Assembly: GCF_018362975.1 (NCBI RefSeq)
Contig: NZ_CP074371.1
Location: forward strand, 2,418,001-2,482,000
Length of the DNA stretch: 64,000 nt
Origin: Nocardia tengchongensis
Lineage (GTDB): Bacteria; Actinomycetota; Actinomycetes; Mycobacteriales; Mycobacteriaceae
Direction: 5' to 3'
In this document: one piece after another, positions 17,912-28,258 of the stretch
How the letters are laid out: the number at the start of each line of letters is the position of its first letter
How positions within the stretch are numbered: position 1 is the first letter of the stretch
Notes under the pieces: model-generated
Databases searched by the model: none
What the model saw: only the letters and a program-made list of their open reading frames with translations
Told to the model about the DNA's origin: nothing
Program-made: the position numbers and the translations under genes

Positions 17912-18565
17912 ATGACGGCGGGCGAGGGTTCCAGGCCGGCGCGGGCGCGCATGACCGGCACCCAGCGCCGACAGCAGCTCATCGAGATCGGCCGGGCGTT
18001 GTTCGCCGAGCGCGGCTACGACGCGACCTCGATCGAGGAGATCGCGGCGCGGGCGCAGGTGTCGAAACCGGTGGTGTACGAGCACTTCGGCGGTAAGGAA
18101 GGCTTGTACGCCGTCGTGGTCGACCGGGAGATGTCGACGTTGCTCGAGATGATCACCTCCTCGCTCAAGCAGAATCGTTCGCGGGTGCGGCTGGAGCAGG
18201 TGGCGCTGGCGTTGCTCACTTATATGGAGGAGCGCACCGACGGTTTCCGGATCCTGATGCGTGATCAGCCGGTGTCGGCGGCGGAGGGCACCTATTCGAG
18301 TCTGCTCAACGAAGCGGTGAATCAGGTGGCGCATATTCTCGCCGGGGATTTCGAACGTCGCGGCCTGGATCCGACGCTCGCGACGCTCTATGGGCAGGCA
18401 CTGGTGGGAATGGTTGCGACGGCGGCGACCTGGTGGCTGGACGAGCGCCAGCCGTCGAAGGAAGTAGTGGCCGCGCATCTGGTGAACCTGTGCTGGAACG
18501 GGCTCACGCATTTGGAGGCGGAGCCCAAGTTGGCGTCGGAATGGCCGAGCGGCAAGGGGTTATAG
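17912..18565 (+). CDS. TetR family regulator (Rv1019-like)
   Basis: A 217-residue repressor with the HTH at about residues 17-63: RRQQLIEIGRALFAERGYDATSIEEIAARAQVSKPVVYEHFGGKEGLY, split here by position only, followed by an all-helical ligand domain with DERQPSKEVVAAHLVNLCWNGL near the end. It sits between glmU/tRNA-Gln and mfd, as Rv1019 does in H37Rv. Its ligand is unknown. Start ATG 17912; in-frame ATG 17951 (MTGTQRR) is also plausible. Confidence 0.88.
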   Translation: MTAGEGSRPARARMTGTQRRQQLIEIGRALFAERGYDATSIEEIAARAQVSKPVVYEHFGGKEGLYAVVVDREMSTLLEMITSSLKQNRSRVRLEQVALALLTYMEERTDGFRILMRDQPVSAAEGTYSSLLNEAVNQVAHILAGDFERRGLDPTLATLYGQALVGMVATAATWWLDERQPSKEVVAAHLVNLCWNGLTHLEAEPKLASEWPSGKGL

Positions 18566-18734
18566 AACCCTGCGGTCTGAATTTTGGTCTGATATGTCTG
18601 CTGCAGCGGGGCAGAACCGGACAGTTAACCAGCGAATTGCGAAGGAGGACGGGTCGAATGCTCGAATCGGCTGGCAGCACGCAGCCGGGTGGTACGGTTC
18701 ACCCATCCTTCGAGTGCTGTTCGAACTGTGATGT

Positions 18735-18770
18735 CGGTCAACTTCGGGATGGCGGTCTACTTCAGGATGG
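18735..18770 (+). repeat. Two tandem 18-bp direct repeats upstream of a TetR gene
   Basis: CGGTCAACTTCGGGATGG is followed directly by CGGTCTACTTCAGGATGG, 16 of 18 bases alike. The repeats end 24 bases before ATG 18795. A weak third unit may follow (CTGGTTTGATGACGGG). They could be operator half-sites for the regulator downstream. Confidence 0.6.
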
Positions 18771-18794
18771 CTGGTTTGATGACGGGCGGATCTG

Positions 18795-19440
18795 ATGGCT
18801 AGGCAAGCGCGTGCGGAGATCACTCGCGATTCCGTGCTCGCGGGCGCTGCCGATGTCTTTCTGCGACTGGGCTACGCGAACGCGTCCCTGTCCGAGATCA
18901 TCGCGCAGTCGAATGTGACCAAGGGCGCCTTGTACTTTCACTTCGGCTCCAAGGAAGAACTGGCGCGCGGTCGTCGATCAGGGCAACGAGCGACTGATCA
19001 GCGCATGCCAGGGTTTCTTCGATCCGCGAGTGCCGGCGTTGGAGGCGTGCATCGGGATCACCTATGTGGTCGCCGATCTCACCATGAACGATCCCATGGT
19101 CGGCGCGATGCTCAAGCTCACCCATCAGATCGGCGACTACCGCGGCGCGACGGGCGACAATATCGCCAAGACGTGGGGTGAGACGCACCGGTTGCTCGCC
19201 GAACGCGCGATCACCCAGGGTGACCTCGAGCCCGACCTCGATCCCGACACCATCGGCATGCTCCTGCAGGAGATGACCACCGGCGTCCACATCGTCGCCG
19301 TCAGCACCGACTCGATCGATCAGATGGCGACCCGCATGGAGCGCGCCTGGTACTTCTTGCTGCCGAGCATCGTCCCGCAGGAGAAGGTCGCCTACTTCCG
19401 TGAGTTCGCGGCGCGCCGTCTCCGCCGCTACGTGCAATAA
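18795..19440 (+). CDS. TetR family, gamma-butyrolactone-receptor-like regulator, frameshifted as given
   Basis: The start MARQARAEITRDSVLAGAADVFLRLGYANASLSEIIAQ with TKGALYFHFGSKEELA resembles ArpA/ScbR-type receptor repressors (YFHFxSKEELA). The frame breaks at about 18963, where GCGCGCGGTC should read GCGCGCGCGGTC; two bases in a GC repeat restore AVVDQGNERLISACQGFF and the rest of the protein (IGITYVVADLTMNDPMVGAMLKL to ARRLRRYVQ). The restored length is about 215 residues, normal for this group. It is codirectional with mfd but separate. Ligand unknown. No butyrolactone synthase is in the window. Confidence 0.82.
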
Positions 19441-19522
19441 GGCTGCGATCGGACCTGTCACCGCGGGTGACTAGACTCGGTTGCCGTTCTGAAACGCTGA
19501 TCTGCGCCGAGGAGTCTTCCCC

Positions 19523-22500
19523 ATGACCACCGATCGTCCGCCTCTGTCGGGACTGGCCGCGGCGGCCGGTGCCGACGCCGCGTTGGAGCAGGTCGCGAGC
19601 CTGATCGGGCGGGATTCCGCCAGGCTGGTCGCGCCCTCGGCGGTGCGGCCCTTCGTGGCGTCGACCATCGCCGGGCAGCGCCCGCTGCTGGTGGTGACCG
19701 CCACCGGGCGTGAGGCCGATGATCTGACCGCCGAGCTGACCGAGATGCTGGGCGATTCGGTGGCGTTGTTCCCGTCGTGGGAGACGCTGCCGCACGAGCG
19801 GCTCTCGCCGGGCGCGGACACCGTGGGCCGGCGGATGCAGGTGCTGCGGCGGCTGGCGCATCCGGAGGATCCGGGTGTGACGGGTCCGCTGCGGGTGGTG
19901 GTCACCACCGTGCGCTCGCTCATGCAGCCGATGGCGGCGGGGCTCGGGGAGGTCGAGCCGATCGTGCTGCGGCCCGGCGCCGAGTTCGATTTCGACGAAT
20001 TGCTCACGCGGCTGGTGGAATTCGCCTACGAGCGGGTCGACATGGTCGGCAAGCGCGGCGAGTTCGCGGTCCGCGGCGGCATTCTGGATCTGTTCCCGCC
20101 CACCGCGGATCATCCGGTGCGCGTGGAGTTCTGGGGTGACGAGGTCTCCGAGCTGCGCGCCTTCTCGGTGCAGGATCAGCGCTCCATCCACGAGGTGCCG
20201 ATCGATCTGGTGGTCGCGCCGCCGTGCCGTGAACTGCTGCTGACCACCGCCCTGCGTGAGTGCGCCGCCCAGGTGGCCGCCGACAATCCGGCCGACGCCG
20301 CGCTGGTGGAGATGCTGGAGAAGATCGCCCAGGGCATCCCGGTGGAGGGCATGGAGGCGCTGCTGCCGGTGTTGCAGCCCGGCGAGCTGCAGCTGCTGGT
20401 GGACGCGCTGCCCGCGGAAACCCATGTGCTGCTGTGCGATCCGGAGAAGGTGCGCACCCGCGCCGCCGATCTGGTGCGGACCGGGCAGGAATTCCTGGAG
20501 GCGTCGTGGACGGCCGCCTCCTTCGGCGGGGCCGCGCCGCTGGGCGCGCACGGTCTGGATCTGGCCGCCTCGGGGTACCGGGGCCTGGATGTGGTGCACG
20601 CCGACGCCGATCGCCGCGGGCTGCCGTGGTGGACGTTGAGCCCGCTGGCCGCCGACGCTCCGGACGAGATCGTGCTGCCGGTGCTGGCCGCCGCGTCCGC
20701 GCGCGGTTCCGAGGAGCTGGTGGCCACCATCTTCGCCTCGCTGCGCGCGCATGTCGCGACCGGCGGCCGCGCGGTCATCGTGGTGGCGGGACACGGTACG
20801 GCGCAACGCATTCTGGAACGTCTCGCCGATGCCGAGGTGCCGGCCGCGACGTTGGAGGCCGGGGCCGAGCCGGTGCGCGGACTGGTCGGGGTGCTGTGCG
20901 GTTCGCTGCACGACGGCGTGGTGTTCGACGACGCCAAGCTGGTGGTGATCGCGGAGTCCGATCTCACCGGCAACCGGGTGACCGCGCCCGGTGAGGGCAA
21001 GAAGCTGCCCGCCAAGCGCCGCAATCAGGTCGATCCGCTGGCGCTGACCGCCGGTGACATGGTGGTGCACGATCAGCACGGCATCGGCCGTTTCGTGGAG
21101 ATGATCGAGCGGACCATCGGCGGCGCGCGCCGCGAGTACCTGGTCATCGAGTACGCGCCCGGTAAGCGTGGCCAGCCGGGGGACCGGCTGTTCGTGCCGA
21201 TGGACTCGCTGGATCAGCTGTCGCGGTATGTCGGCGGCGAGATGCCCGCGCTGTCCAAGCTCGGCGGTTCGGACTGGGCCAATACCAAACGCAAGGCGCG
21301 CAAGGCGGTTCGCGAGATCGCCACCGAGCTGGTGCAGCTCTACGCGGCCCGCCAGGCCGCGCCCGGTCACGCCTTCGCCCCGGACACCCCGTGGCAGCAG
21401 GAGATGGAGGACGCGTTCGCGTTCACCGAGACCGTCGATCAGCTCTCGGCCATCGCCGAGGTGAAGTCCGATATGGAGAAGGCGGTCCCGATGGACCGCG
21501 TCATCTGCGGTGACGTGGGCTACGGCAAGACCGAGATCGCGGTGCGCGCCGCGTTCAAAGCGGTGCAGGACGGCAAGCAGGTGGCGGTGCTGGTGCCGAC
21601 CACGCTGCTGGCGCAACAGCATCTGCAGACCTTCACCGAGCGGATGGCCGGATTCCCCGTGGTGGTGAAGGGCTTGTCCCGCTTCACCGACGCGGCCGAG
21701 TCGCGGGAGATCCTGGAGGGCATGACCACCAAGGATGTCGACATCGTGGTGGGCACCCACCGCCTGTTGCAGACGGGTGTGCGCTGGAAGGATCTGGGCT
21801 TGGTCGTCGTCGACGAGGAGCAGCGGTTCGGCGTCGAGCACAAGGAGCACATCAAGGCGCTGCGCACGCACGTGGACGTGCTGACCATGTCCGCCACGCC
21901 GATTCCGCGCACCCTGGAGATGTCGCTGGCCGGTATTCGTGAGATGTCGACCATCCTCACTCCGCCCGAGGAACGGCATCCGGTGCTGACCTATGTGGGC
22001 GCCTACAACGACAAGCAGGTGGCCGCGGCCATCCGCCGCGAGCTGTTGCGCGACGGCCAGGTGTTCTACGTGCACAACCGGGTGTCGTCGATCGACAAGG
22101 CGGCCAAGCGGATTCGCGATCTGGTGCCGGAGGCGCGGGTCGTGGTGGCGCACGGGCAGATGAACGAGGACATGCTCGAGAAGACCGTGCAGGGCTTCTG
22201 GGAGCGCGAGTTCGATGTGCTGGTGTGCACCACCATCATCGAGACCGGTCTCGACATCTCCAATGCCAACACCCTGCTGGTGGAACGCGCGGACGCGCTG
22301 GGCTTGTCGCAGCTGCACCAGTTGCGCGGCCGTGTCGGCCGGTCGCGGGAGCGCGGCTACGCCTACTTCCTGTACCCGCCGGAGAAGCCGCTCACCGAGA
22401 CCGCCTACGACCGGCTCGCCACCATTTCGCAGAACTCGGATCTGGGTGCGGGTATGGCGGTGGCCATGAAGGACTTGGAGATTCGCGGCGCGGGCAATGT

Positions 22501-23140
22501 GCTGGGCGCGGAGCAGTCCGGCCATGTCGCGGGCGTCGGCTTCGATCTCTACGTGCGCCTGGTCGGGGAGGCGGTGGAGGCGTATCGCGCCGCCGCGGAC
22601 GGCCGCCCGATCTCGGTGGACGAGGAGGTCCGGGAGGTCCGCATCGACCTGCCGGTGGACGCGCACATCCCGCCGGACTACATCACCTCCGATCGGCTGC
22701 GCCTGGAGGCGTACCGCAAACTCGCTGCCGCCCAGGATGATTCGGGCCTGTCGGCCGTGGTAGAGGAGCTGGTGGACCGGTACGGGCCGTTGCCGGTGGA
22801 GGTGGGCCGGCTGGTGTCGGTGGCCAAGCTGCGGTTGCTGGCGCGCGCGTATTCGATCGCCGAGATCGGTGTCACCGGCACCACGGTGAAGGTGTCGCCG
22901 TTGCAGCTGCCCGATTCCAAGCAGCTGCGGCTCAAGCGGCTCTACCCGAATGCCACCTATCGGGCGGCGACCGGCATCGTGCAGTTGCCGTTGCCGCGCG
23001 TCGAGGACAGTGTCGGCGCGGCGCGGGTCCGCGATGTGCAGGTGCTGCAGTTCGTGGCGGATCTGCTGCTGGCGCTGGACGGAAAGGCGCCCGGCGCAGT
23101 GGATGTCCGGGTGCCCGCCGAGGTGATGGCCCCGCGATGA
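19523..23140 (+). CDS. mfd: Transcription-repair coupling factor
   Basis: Mfd pushes stalled RNA polymerase off lesions and recruits UvrA. The 1205-residue protein has the usual order: a UvrB-like N-terminal module ([39 protein letters not shown]), the RNA-polymerase-interacting CarD-like domain ([16 protein letters not shown], about residue 510), a RecG-like helicase with Walker [16 protein letters not shown] near residue 663, DEEQ near 764, and [15 protein letters not shown], then [17 protein letters not shown] and the C-terminal TRCF domain. AGGAG lies upstream of the ATG. Its TGA overlaps the mazG ATG. Confidence 0.98.
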   Translation: MTTDRPPLSGLAAAAGADAALEQVASLIGRDSARLVAPSAVRPFVASTIAGQRPLLVVTATGREADDLTAELTEMLGDSVALFPSWETLPHERLSPGADTVGRRMQVLRRLAHPEDPGVTGPLRVVVTTVRSLMQPMAAGLGEVEPIVLRPGAEFDFDELLTRLVEFAYERVDMVGKRGEFAVRGGILDLFPPTADHPVRVEFWGDEVSELRAFSVQDQRSIHEVPIDLVVAPPCRELLLTTALRECAAQVAADNPADAALVEMLEKIAQGIPVEGMEALLPVLQPGELQLLVDALPAETHVLLCDPEKVRTRAADLVRTGQEFLEASWTAASFGGAAPLGAHGLDLAASGYRGLDVVHADADRRGLPWWTLSPLAADAPDEIVLPVLAAASARGSEELVATIFASLRAHVATGGRAVIVVAGHGTAQRILERLADAEVPAATLEAGAEPVRGLVGVLCGSLHDGVVFDDAKLVVIAESDLTGNRVTAPGEGKKLPAKRRNQVDPLALTAGDMVVHDQHGIGRFVEMIERTIGGARREYLVIEYAPGKRGQPGDRLFVPMDSLDQLSRYVGGEMPALSKLGGSDWANTKRKARKAVREIATELVQLYAARQAAPGHAFAPDTPWQQEMEDAFAFTETVDQLSAIAEVKSDMEKAVPMDRVICGDVGYGKTEIAVRAAFKAVQDGKQVAVLVPTTLLAQQHLQTFTERMAGFPVVVKGLSRFTDAAESREILEGMTTKDVDIVVGTHRLLQTGVRWKDLGLVVVDEEQRFGVEHKEHIKALRTHVDVLTMSATPIPRTLEMSLAGIREMSTILTPPEERHPVLTYVGAYNDKQVAAAIRRELLRDGQVFYVHNRVSSIDKAAKRIRDLVPEARVVVAHGQMNEDMLEKTVQGFWEREFDVLVCTTIIETGLDISNANTLLVERADALGLSQLHQLRGRVGRSRERGYAYFLYPPEKPLTETAYDRLATISQNSDLGAGMAVAMKDLEIRGAGNVLGAEQSGHVAGVGFDLYVRLVGEAVEAYRAAADGRPISVDEEVREVRIDLPVDAHIPPDYITSDRLRLEAYRKLAAAQDDSGLSAVVEELVDRYGPLPVEVGRLVSVAKLRLLARAYSIAEIGVTGTTVKVSPLQLPDSKQLRLKRLYPNATYRAATGIVQLPLPRVEDSVGAARVRDVQVLQFVADLLLALDGKAPGAVDVRVPAEVMAPR

Positions 23141-23859
23141 GGCCCGAGTCCACCGCGGACCTCGCGCGGATGACGGCGGCGCTGGCCGAGGCCGTCGATG
23201 TGATGGATCGGTTGTGGAACTTCGGCGGCTGGGAGGTGACGCAGACCCACGATTCGCTGCGTCCCTACCTGCTGGAGGAGACCTACGAGCTGCTCGACGC
23301 CATCGGTGACGAGGATGTCGAGACGATCAAGGAGGAGCTCGGGGATCTGCTGTTGCAGGTGCTGTTCCACTCCCGGATCGCCGAGGCCGCAGGCGAATTC
23401 ACGGTCGCGGAGGTGGCGGCGGCGCTGGTGGCCAAGCTGGTGCACCGCAGCCCGCACCTGAGCCCCGGCGAGACCGAGCCGGATGCTCCCTTCACGGATC
23501 CGGCCGCGACCGTCGCGGACAAGATCGCGGCCCAGGAAAAGGCTTGGGAGGAGCGGAAATCCGCCGAGAAGGCGCGGCGTTCCTGCCTGGACGGCATCGC
23601 GATGGCGCAGCCGGCGCTGGCCCTGGCGGAGAAGGTTCGCTCGCGCGGGATCAAGGCCGGTTTGCCGGAGGATCTGGTTCCCGCCGCCTTGCGGGTGGTG
23701 GAGCTCGGCGGGCCGGGTAGCGCCGAGGAGCGGCTGCGCCAGGCCACGCTCGCCTTCGCCGCCGCCGTGCGATCGGCCGAGGACGCGGCCGAAATCGATC
23801 GGGGCACGCGCGACGCGCTGACCGCAGAAGACTGGCATCGGTACTGGCCGCGTTCGTGA
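23137..23859 (+). CDS. mazG: Nucleoside triphosphate pyrophosphohydrolase MazG
   Basis: MazG hydrolyses (d)NTPs to monophosphates and cleans oxidised nucleotides. The 240-residue protein starts with a basic helix and has the EEXXE metal motif in [37 protein letters not shown], about residues 48-83. The middle ([17 protein letters not shown], then [17 protein letters not shown]) corresponds to a second MazG-like half. The ATG at 23137 lies inside the mfd stop (ATGA), so the two are translationally coupled, as in H37Rv. Confidence 0.95.
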   Translation: MRPESTADLARMTAALAEAVDVMDRLWNFGGWEVTQTHDSLRPYLLEETYELLDAIGDEDVETIKEELGDLLLQVLFHSRIAEAAGEFTVAEVAAALVAKLVHRSPHLSPGETEPDAPFTDPAATVADKIAAQEKAWEERKSAEKARRSCLDGIAMAQPALALAEKVRSRGIKAGLPEDLVPAALRVVELGGPGSAEERLRQATLAFAAAVRSAEDAAEIDRGTRDALTAEDWHRYWPRS

Positions 23860-23976
23860 CTCGCCGTCGGCTGGGCTTCGAATCACGGTGATTCGCGGCA
23901 AATTCGGCATAGCGGTGGCCATGCCGGACGATAACGGCGGTGTTGCCTCGGGCTCGTTTCCGCTAGCGTCACAGGG

Positions 23977-24966
23977 GTGCATGCTTCGGGGCGCGAATCG
24001 ATCACCGAGTACTACCCGCCGAGAACGGGTGCGATCGCCGCGTTGGTCTTCTTCCTGGTGATGACGGTGCTACCGGGTTTCGTGGTGTTCAACGCCGATG
24101 AACACCCGGTGATGCGGTTCGTGGCCGGGATCCTCATGGCGGTGTTCGGTTTCGGGGTGTACGCCATGCTCGACGAACTGTTCCGCCCGCGGCCGACATT
24201 GCTGCTCACCGATCAGGGTTTCACCTATCGCGGCTTCCCGCACGTGGCCTGGAGCGAGGTGGATCGGGTCCGGCTGCGTATCGGCCGGCTGCGCAAGGGC
24301 GGTCGCGCGGAGGTCTTCGCAGAAGTGGTGCTGCACGATCCCGGCGAATTCCGGCACCGCGTCGAAGCTCTCGGTGATGCGACCGCGCGCCGCCACCCGG
24401 ACCGTCCGCTCTATATCGTCGCCGAGCGGCTGCCGGTCCCGGTGCCCGCGGTCGTGGAGGTAATGCGCGATCACTGTCCGGCGTTGGTGGTGCGTCCCGT
24501 CGAGGACGCCCCCGCTCCCGCCGAGCCGCCCGGCGCCCCGCGTTCGGCCGATCGCGACATGGTGGAGAGCGCCTTGGTCGGCGCTCTCACCGACGAGCTA
24601 CCCGCGGACTGGACGCTGGCCGTCCTGTGGTTCTCGCTGGTGGGCGATGACGGTCACGCGGGCCTGCAATTGGAACTGTCCGGCGCCGCTGCCCCCGACC
24701 CCGCCGAGGAGCTACCCCCGTCCGAGGAGGTGCTCATGCTCCTCAACCGCCTCAAGGAAGTCTGTCACGACCCGATGACCGGCACCTGGCTCAGCGGCCA
24801 GGTGCTGCTGCGGGCCGGTTCCACCAAGGCCCAATTCACCCTGTCCTTCAAGGACATCCCCGACTGGCTCCCGGTCCCCGAGCCCGACGACTGCCGCCGC
24901 GAGCTCGCCAACTACCCGCGAGCCGGCGACGAGATCCCCACCTGGCTGCGTCAGCGCATCTCCTGA
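23977..24966 (+). CDS. Membrane protein with a PH-like domain, unknown function
   Basis: A 329-residue protein from GTG 23977. Two hydrophobic segments (IAALVFFLVMTVLPGFVVF and FVAGILMAVFGFGVYAML, residues about 18-65) are followed by a PH/YcxB-like stretch (LLLTDQGFTYRGFPHVAWSEVDRVRL). After a Pro/Ala linker (about 185-200) comes a separate domain ending WLPVPEPDDCRRELANYPRAGDEIPTWLRQRIS. That ending is reminiscent of YezG-like antitoxin/immunity domains, but I am not sure. The product is probably anchored in the membrane with both soluble domains on one side. It is the first gene of the accessory block after mazG and converges on the thiamine-binding gene with 10 bases between stops. Confidence 0.65.
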   Translation: MHASGRESITEYYPPRTGAIAALVFFLVMTVLPGFVVFNADEHPVMRFVAGILMAVFGFGVYAMLDELFRPRPTLLLTDQGFTYRGFPHVAWSEVDRVRLRIGRLRKGGRAEVFAEVVLHDPGEFRHRVEALGDATARRHPDRPLYIVAERLPVPVPAVVEVMRDHCPALVVRPVEDAPAPAEPPGAPRSADRDMVESALVGALTDELPADWTLAVLWFSLVGDDGHAGLQLELSGAAAPDPAEELPPSEEVLMLLNRLKEVCHDPMTGTWLSGQVLLRAGSTKAQFTLSFKDIPDWLPVPEPDDCRRELANYPRAGDEIPTWLRQRIS

Positions 24967-24976
24967 CCGGCCCCGT

Positions 24977-25273
24977 TCAGTCCTCGGCGAGGTAGCGCTC
25001 GACCGTGTCGACCTTGGCTGTCATCGCATCGGTGACGCCGGGCCGGATATCGGCCTTGAGCACCAGGCTGCAGCGCGGTGCGACCGCCGTGATGGCGTCG
25101 GTGGCCTGTTTGACCACGGCCATCACCTCGTCCCATTCACCCTCGAGCGTGGTGAACATGGAATTGGTCTCGTTGGGCAGGCCGCTGGCGCGCACGATCC
25201 GGACGGCCTCGGCGACGGCGCGGCCCACGTCCGCGCCGACGCCCATCGGGGTGACCGAGAAGGCGACGATCAC
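24977..25273 (-). CDS. MTH1187-family thiamine-binding protein
   Basis: A 98-residue protein of the DUF77/MTH1187-YkoF family, which binds thiamine or related ligands. Visible features are the opening [24 protein letters not shown], then [25 protein letters not shown] and the end [12 protein letters not shown]. The ferredoxin-like fold is normally a small dimer or tetramer in the cytoplasm. GTG 25273 overlaps the terD stop by four bases, so it is translated with terD. No thiamine genes are nearby, so the role here is unclear. Confidence 0.85.
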   Translation of the reverse strand: MIVAFSVTPMGVGADVGRAVAEAVRIVRASGLPNETNSMFTTLEGEWDEVMAVVKQATDAITAVAPRCSLVLKADIRPGVTDAMTAKVDTVERYLAED

Positions 25274-25845
25274 ACGTTCACGCCGTAGTCGCGGGCGATG
25301 CCGGCCAGGCCGGAGGCGTAGCCCTGGCCGATGGCGCGGAACTTCCATTCGGGGCCGTGGCGGTAGAGCTCGCCGAAGACCATGGCGGTTTCGGTGGAGG
25401 CGTCCTCGGTGAGGTCGAAGCGGGCCAGCTCGGCGCTGGTGACGGCGTCGATCACCCGGATGTAGGCGTTGCGGACCTGGCCGAAGGACTGGCGGCGGAC
25501 GTCGGCCTCGTGGATGGAGACGGGGAAGAAGATGTTGGTGATGGTCGGCGGCATGGCGGCCAGGTCGACATTGATCACCTCGTCGTCGCCGTCGCCCGCG
25601 CCGGTGAGGTTGTCGCCGGTGTGCTCGATGGTGCCTTCGGGGGAGCGCAGGTTGTTGTAGAAGATGAAGTGCGCGTCCGACAGCACCCGCTGATTGGGCC
25701 CGCAGGCCATGGCGCTGGCGTCGAGGTCATAATCCGCGCCGGTGGTGGTGCGCACGTCCCAGCCCAGCGCCACCGCGACCTTGGTCAGGTTCGGGGCCTG
25801 TTTGGACAGCGAGACATTTCCGCCCTTGGCCAAGCTGACAGACAC
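25270..25845 (-). CDS. TerD family protein
   Basis: A 191-residue TerD/CABP domain, a calcium-binding fold linked to tellurite resistance and stress signalling. It opens with [22 protein letters not shown], then [41 protein letters not shown] and the acidic [16 protein letters not shown], the typical Ca sites, ending [35 protein letters not shown]. The start is GTG 25845 with GAAGGAG six bases upstream; the open frame to 26271 runs over the next gene and is not used. No other ter genes lie in the window. Confidence 0.93.
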   Translation of the reverse strand: MSVSLAKGGNVSLSKQAPNLTKVAVALGWDVRTTTGADYDLDASAMACGPNQRVLSDAHFIFYNNLRSPEGTIEHTGDNLTGAGDGDDEVINVDLAAMPPTITNIFFPVSIHEADVRRQSFGQVRNAYIRVIDAVTSAELARFDLTEDASTETAMVFGELYRHGPEWKFRAIGQGYASGLAGIARDYGVNV

Positions 25846-25862
25846 ACGATCTCCTTCGATAC

Positions 25863-26351
25863 TCAGTTGCGTTCGGCCGCCATTGCTTCGAGCGTCGCGA
25901 CCCGATTCCTCAGATAGCGTAGTTCGGTGTCGTCGAGGACGGTGCGCTGAATTCCGGAGGCGACCGCGAATGCCGATTGCCGGTGGTCGTCGATGACGTC
26001 GACGGTCAATTCGACGGCCACGTAGTCGTCCGCGCCGGGCAGCGGATCGGCGATGACCTTGCCGGTGCCGCGGGCGCACAGGGCCACATTGCCGCCGCCC
26101 AGGATCAGCAGCGCCAGCTCGGGTCGTTCCCGCAGCCGCGCCAGCGAGCCGCGATCGGATTTGAGGCTGAGCAGGATTCGCCGGTCGCCGGCGCGCACCG
26201 GCCAGGAGACCGGGATGGCGTGCGGCGCGGGATCGGTGGTGACCAGGACGGCGATGGTGTCTTGCGGCCATTCGGGTAGAACGTCCAGTTCGGGATGCTC
26301 CGGTTGCATGTCCGTCGAGGGCTCCTGACGTTCCCGCGCGTCGGCTACCAT
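25863..26351 (-). CDS. Pyridoxamine 5'-phosphate oxidase-like flavin-binding protein
   Basis: A 162-residue split-barrel protein: DTIAVLVTTDPAPHAIPVSWPVRAGDRRILLSLKSDRGSLARLRERPELALLILGGG is the FMN/F420-binding core of the PNPOx-like family, seen here over residues 40-100. It probably binds a flavin or F420; the substrate is unknown. ATG 26351 follows GAGGGG; the frame runs further upstream to 26552 without a ribosome site. terD follows 17 bases downstream, so it is likely the first gene of a three-gene unit. Confidence 0.75.
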   Translation of the reverse strand: MVADARERQEPSTDMQPEHPELDVLPEWPQDTIAVLVTTDPAPHAIPVSWPVRAGDRRILLSLKSDRGSLARLRERPELALLILGGGNVALCARGTGKVIADPLPGADDYVAVELTVDVIDDHRQSAFAVASGIQRTVLDDTELRYLRNRVATLEAMAAERN

Positions 26352-26783
26352 GTGTGTCCCCTCACCATCGGGTACCGCACAGCGGGCTGGGCTGTGCTGC
26401 CCGCAAGTGTATGCCGTTGCCGCACTGGCTCGCTGGCGTCCGAATCGCACCCCGGGCGTGCCGGATTTGGGTGTTTCGCCCGTTACGACTGTGAAAACAC
26501 CTCTGGACCTGCGGGGAAACGGATTGACGAGAAGCGATAACGGTTGCATCATTCGTTACAGTCCCTCGACTCGACGAGGTCACGCGAGTAGCCGGCCGAT
26601 GACCGCCCGGTGAATTTCGCCCGTGGAAACACACCCGGTACCGCCCGTCCGCTCCGTTCTTCTGATTGCACAACAGATTTCACGGCGTACGCCGGCCCGT
26701 GCGTGTCCCGGGACCGGCACCGGCCGTGCCGGCGTGGTGCCGCAAGACGTGAGGTGAACAGCGCGAAGAGAGCGGAGACGTTG
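26352..26783. promoter_or_regulatory. Intergenic region between divergent genes, possible promoter
   Basis: These 432 bases hold no convincing gene; the open frames are shadows and the base composition is less GC-biased than the neighbours. TTGACG (26524-26529), 17 bases, then CATCAT is a weak sigma70-like candidate for the Stealth gene, which would give a leader of over 200 bases. No strong repeats were seen. Confidence 0.3.
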
Positions 26784-28247
26784 ATGGTGGACATGGGTGC
26801 GGGGCAGCAGCCGGAGATGGTGGAGATGATGGGGCGCGCGACAGTGGCGAATTTGGCGGTATCCGAGGCGGTTCTCGAAGATCTGCGCTACCTGCGCGCC
26901 GAGCTGACCGCCGCGGACGTCCCCTTCCTGCTGGTGCGCGACGCCGACCACCGGTTGGTGCTGGCCGTGGACAGCGGCCATCGAACCGCGCTCAGACGGG
27001 TGCTCGGGGCCGCCATGGTCGCCGGCTTCACCTGCAACGAGAAGCCGAACAATGTCTTCCGGCTCGGCCGCGACCTGGACCCGGCCCACCACGTGGAGCT
27101 GGAGCTGTGGGAGTACCACGGCGACACCGTGGAATGCCCGCGCCCGAATGCCCTGACCCGCATGGTCTTCGACGTCGCCGATGTGGAACCGTCCACCGTG
27201 CTGCTGTACGACACCAGCTGGCCCACCCTGGACGGCATGTTCACCCCGCATCCCACCGACGTCGGTTTCGACATCGACCTGGTGTTCTCCTGGGTGGACG
27301 GCACCGATCCCGAATTCCGTGCTCGCCGTGCCGGAATGCTGGCGCAGGTGGTGGTCGGCGAGGGTGACGACGCCGATGCCCGCATCCGCCAGATCGACGA
27401 GCTGCGCTACGCGCTGCGCTCGGTGCACAAGAACGCCCCGTGGATCCGCCGCATCTTCATCGCCACCGATTCCCGGATCCCGGACTGGCTGGCCGACGAT
27501 CCGAAGGTCACCATTGTTCGCGCCGTGGACCATTTCCCGGACGTCAGCGGCCTGCCGATCTTCAATTCCCATGCGGTGGAATGCCAGTTGCAGCACATCG
27601 AGGGATTGTCGGAGCATTTCCTGTACTCCAACGACGACATGTTCTTCGCCCGCCCGGTGCGCCCGTCCATGTTCTTCACCCCCGCGGGCATCAGCCGCTA
27701 CATCGAGGCGGGCACCCGCGTCGGACCGGGCGCGAACAACGAGCGCCGCAGCGGTTTCGAGAACGCGGCCCGTGTCAACCGCGCCCTGCTGACCCAGCGC
27801 TTCGGCCATGTCATCACCCGCCACCTCGAGCACACCCCGGTTCCCCTACGCCGCAGCGTGCTGCTGGAAATGGAACAGGTCTTCGCCGAGGACTTCGCCC
27901 GCACCCGCGCCAGCCGCTTCCGCGCCGCCACCGACATCTCGGTCACCAATTCCCTCTACCACTACTACGCCCTGCTCACCGGCCGCGCGGTGCCGCAGGA
28001 AGCCGCCAAGATGCGCTACGTCGACACCACCATGTACACCGGCTTGGCCCTGCTCGACGGCTTGGCCAAACGCCGCAATGTCGATTTCTTCTGCTTGAAC
28101 GACGGCAGTTTCCCGGAGGTCCCGGAGGCCGAACGGGTGCGCGCGGTCTCGGAATTCCTCGAAACCTACTTCCCCGAACCGGCCCCCTGGGAGAAACCGG
28201 ACACCGTCGCGGGCACCATGACCGCTTTCGAATCCGGCGCGGCCTGA
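26784..28247 (+). CDS. Stealth family sugar-phosphate transferase
   Basis: A 487-residue Stealth protein. These enzymes transfer hexose-1-phosphate in capsule or cell-wall phosphoglycan synthesis. The conserved regions are all visible: CR1 FDIDLVFSWVDGTDPEF (about residue 168), CR2 IDELRYALRSVHKNAPWIRRIFIATD, CR3 SEHFLYSNDDMFFARPV, and CR4 further on. An N-terminal extension (about 1-150) resembles a nucleotidyltransferase-like domain. ATG 26784 follows a GGAG six bases upstream; a longer frame begins at GTG 26610. No capsule genes are next to it, so it is isolated in the accessory block. Confidence 0.88.
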   Translation: MVDMGAGQQPEMVEMMGRATVANLAVSEAVLEDLRYLRAELTAADVPFLLVRDADHRLVLAVDSGHRTALRRVLGAAMVAGFTCNEKPNNVFRLGRDLDPAHHVELELWEYHGDTVECPRPNALTRMVFDVADVEPSTVLLYDTSWPTLDGMFTPHPTDVGFDIDLVFSWVDGTDPEFRARRAGMLAQVVVGEGDDADARIRQIDELRYALRSVHKNAPWIRRIFIATDSRIPDWLADDPKVTIVRAVDHFPDVSGLPIFNSHAVECQLQHIEGLSEHFLYSNDDMFFARPVRPSMFFTPAGISRYIEAGTRVGPGANNERRSGFENAARVNRALLTQRFGHVITRHLEHTPVPLRRSVLLEMEQVFAEDFARTRASRFRAATDISVTNSLYHYYALLTGRAVPQEAAKMRYVDTTMYTGLALLDGLAKRRNVDFFCLNDGSFPEVPEAERVRAVSEFLETYFPEPAPWEKPDTVAGTMTAFESGAA

Positions 28248-28258
28248 CCCGCCCGGAG

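Noticed and set aside
18795..19440. Two separate small regulators
   Set aside because: The two frames join into one TetR protein of normal length once two bases in a GC repeat are restored.
19301..22666. 1121-residue open frame opposite mfd
   Set aside because: It is the antisense shadow of mfd, caused by the strong G/C bias at third positions. Its translation is His/Arg/Gly-rich with no domain.
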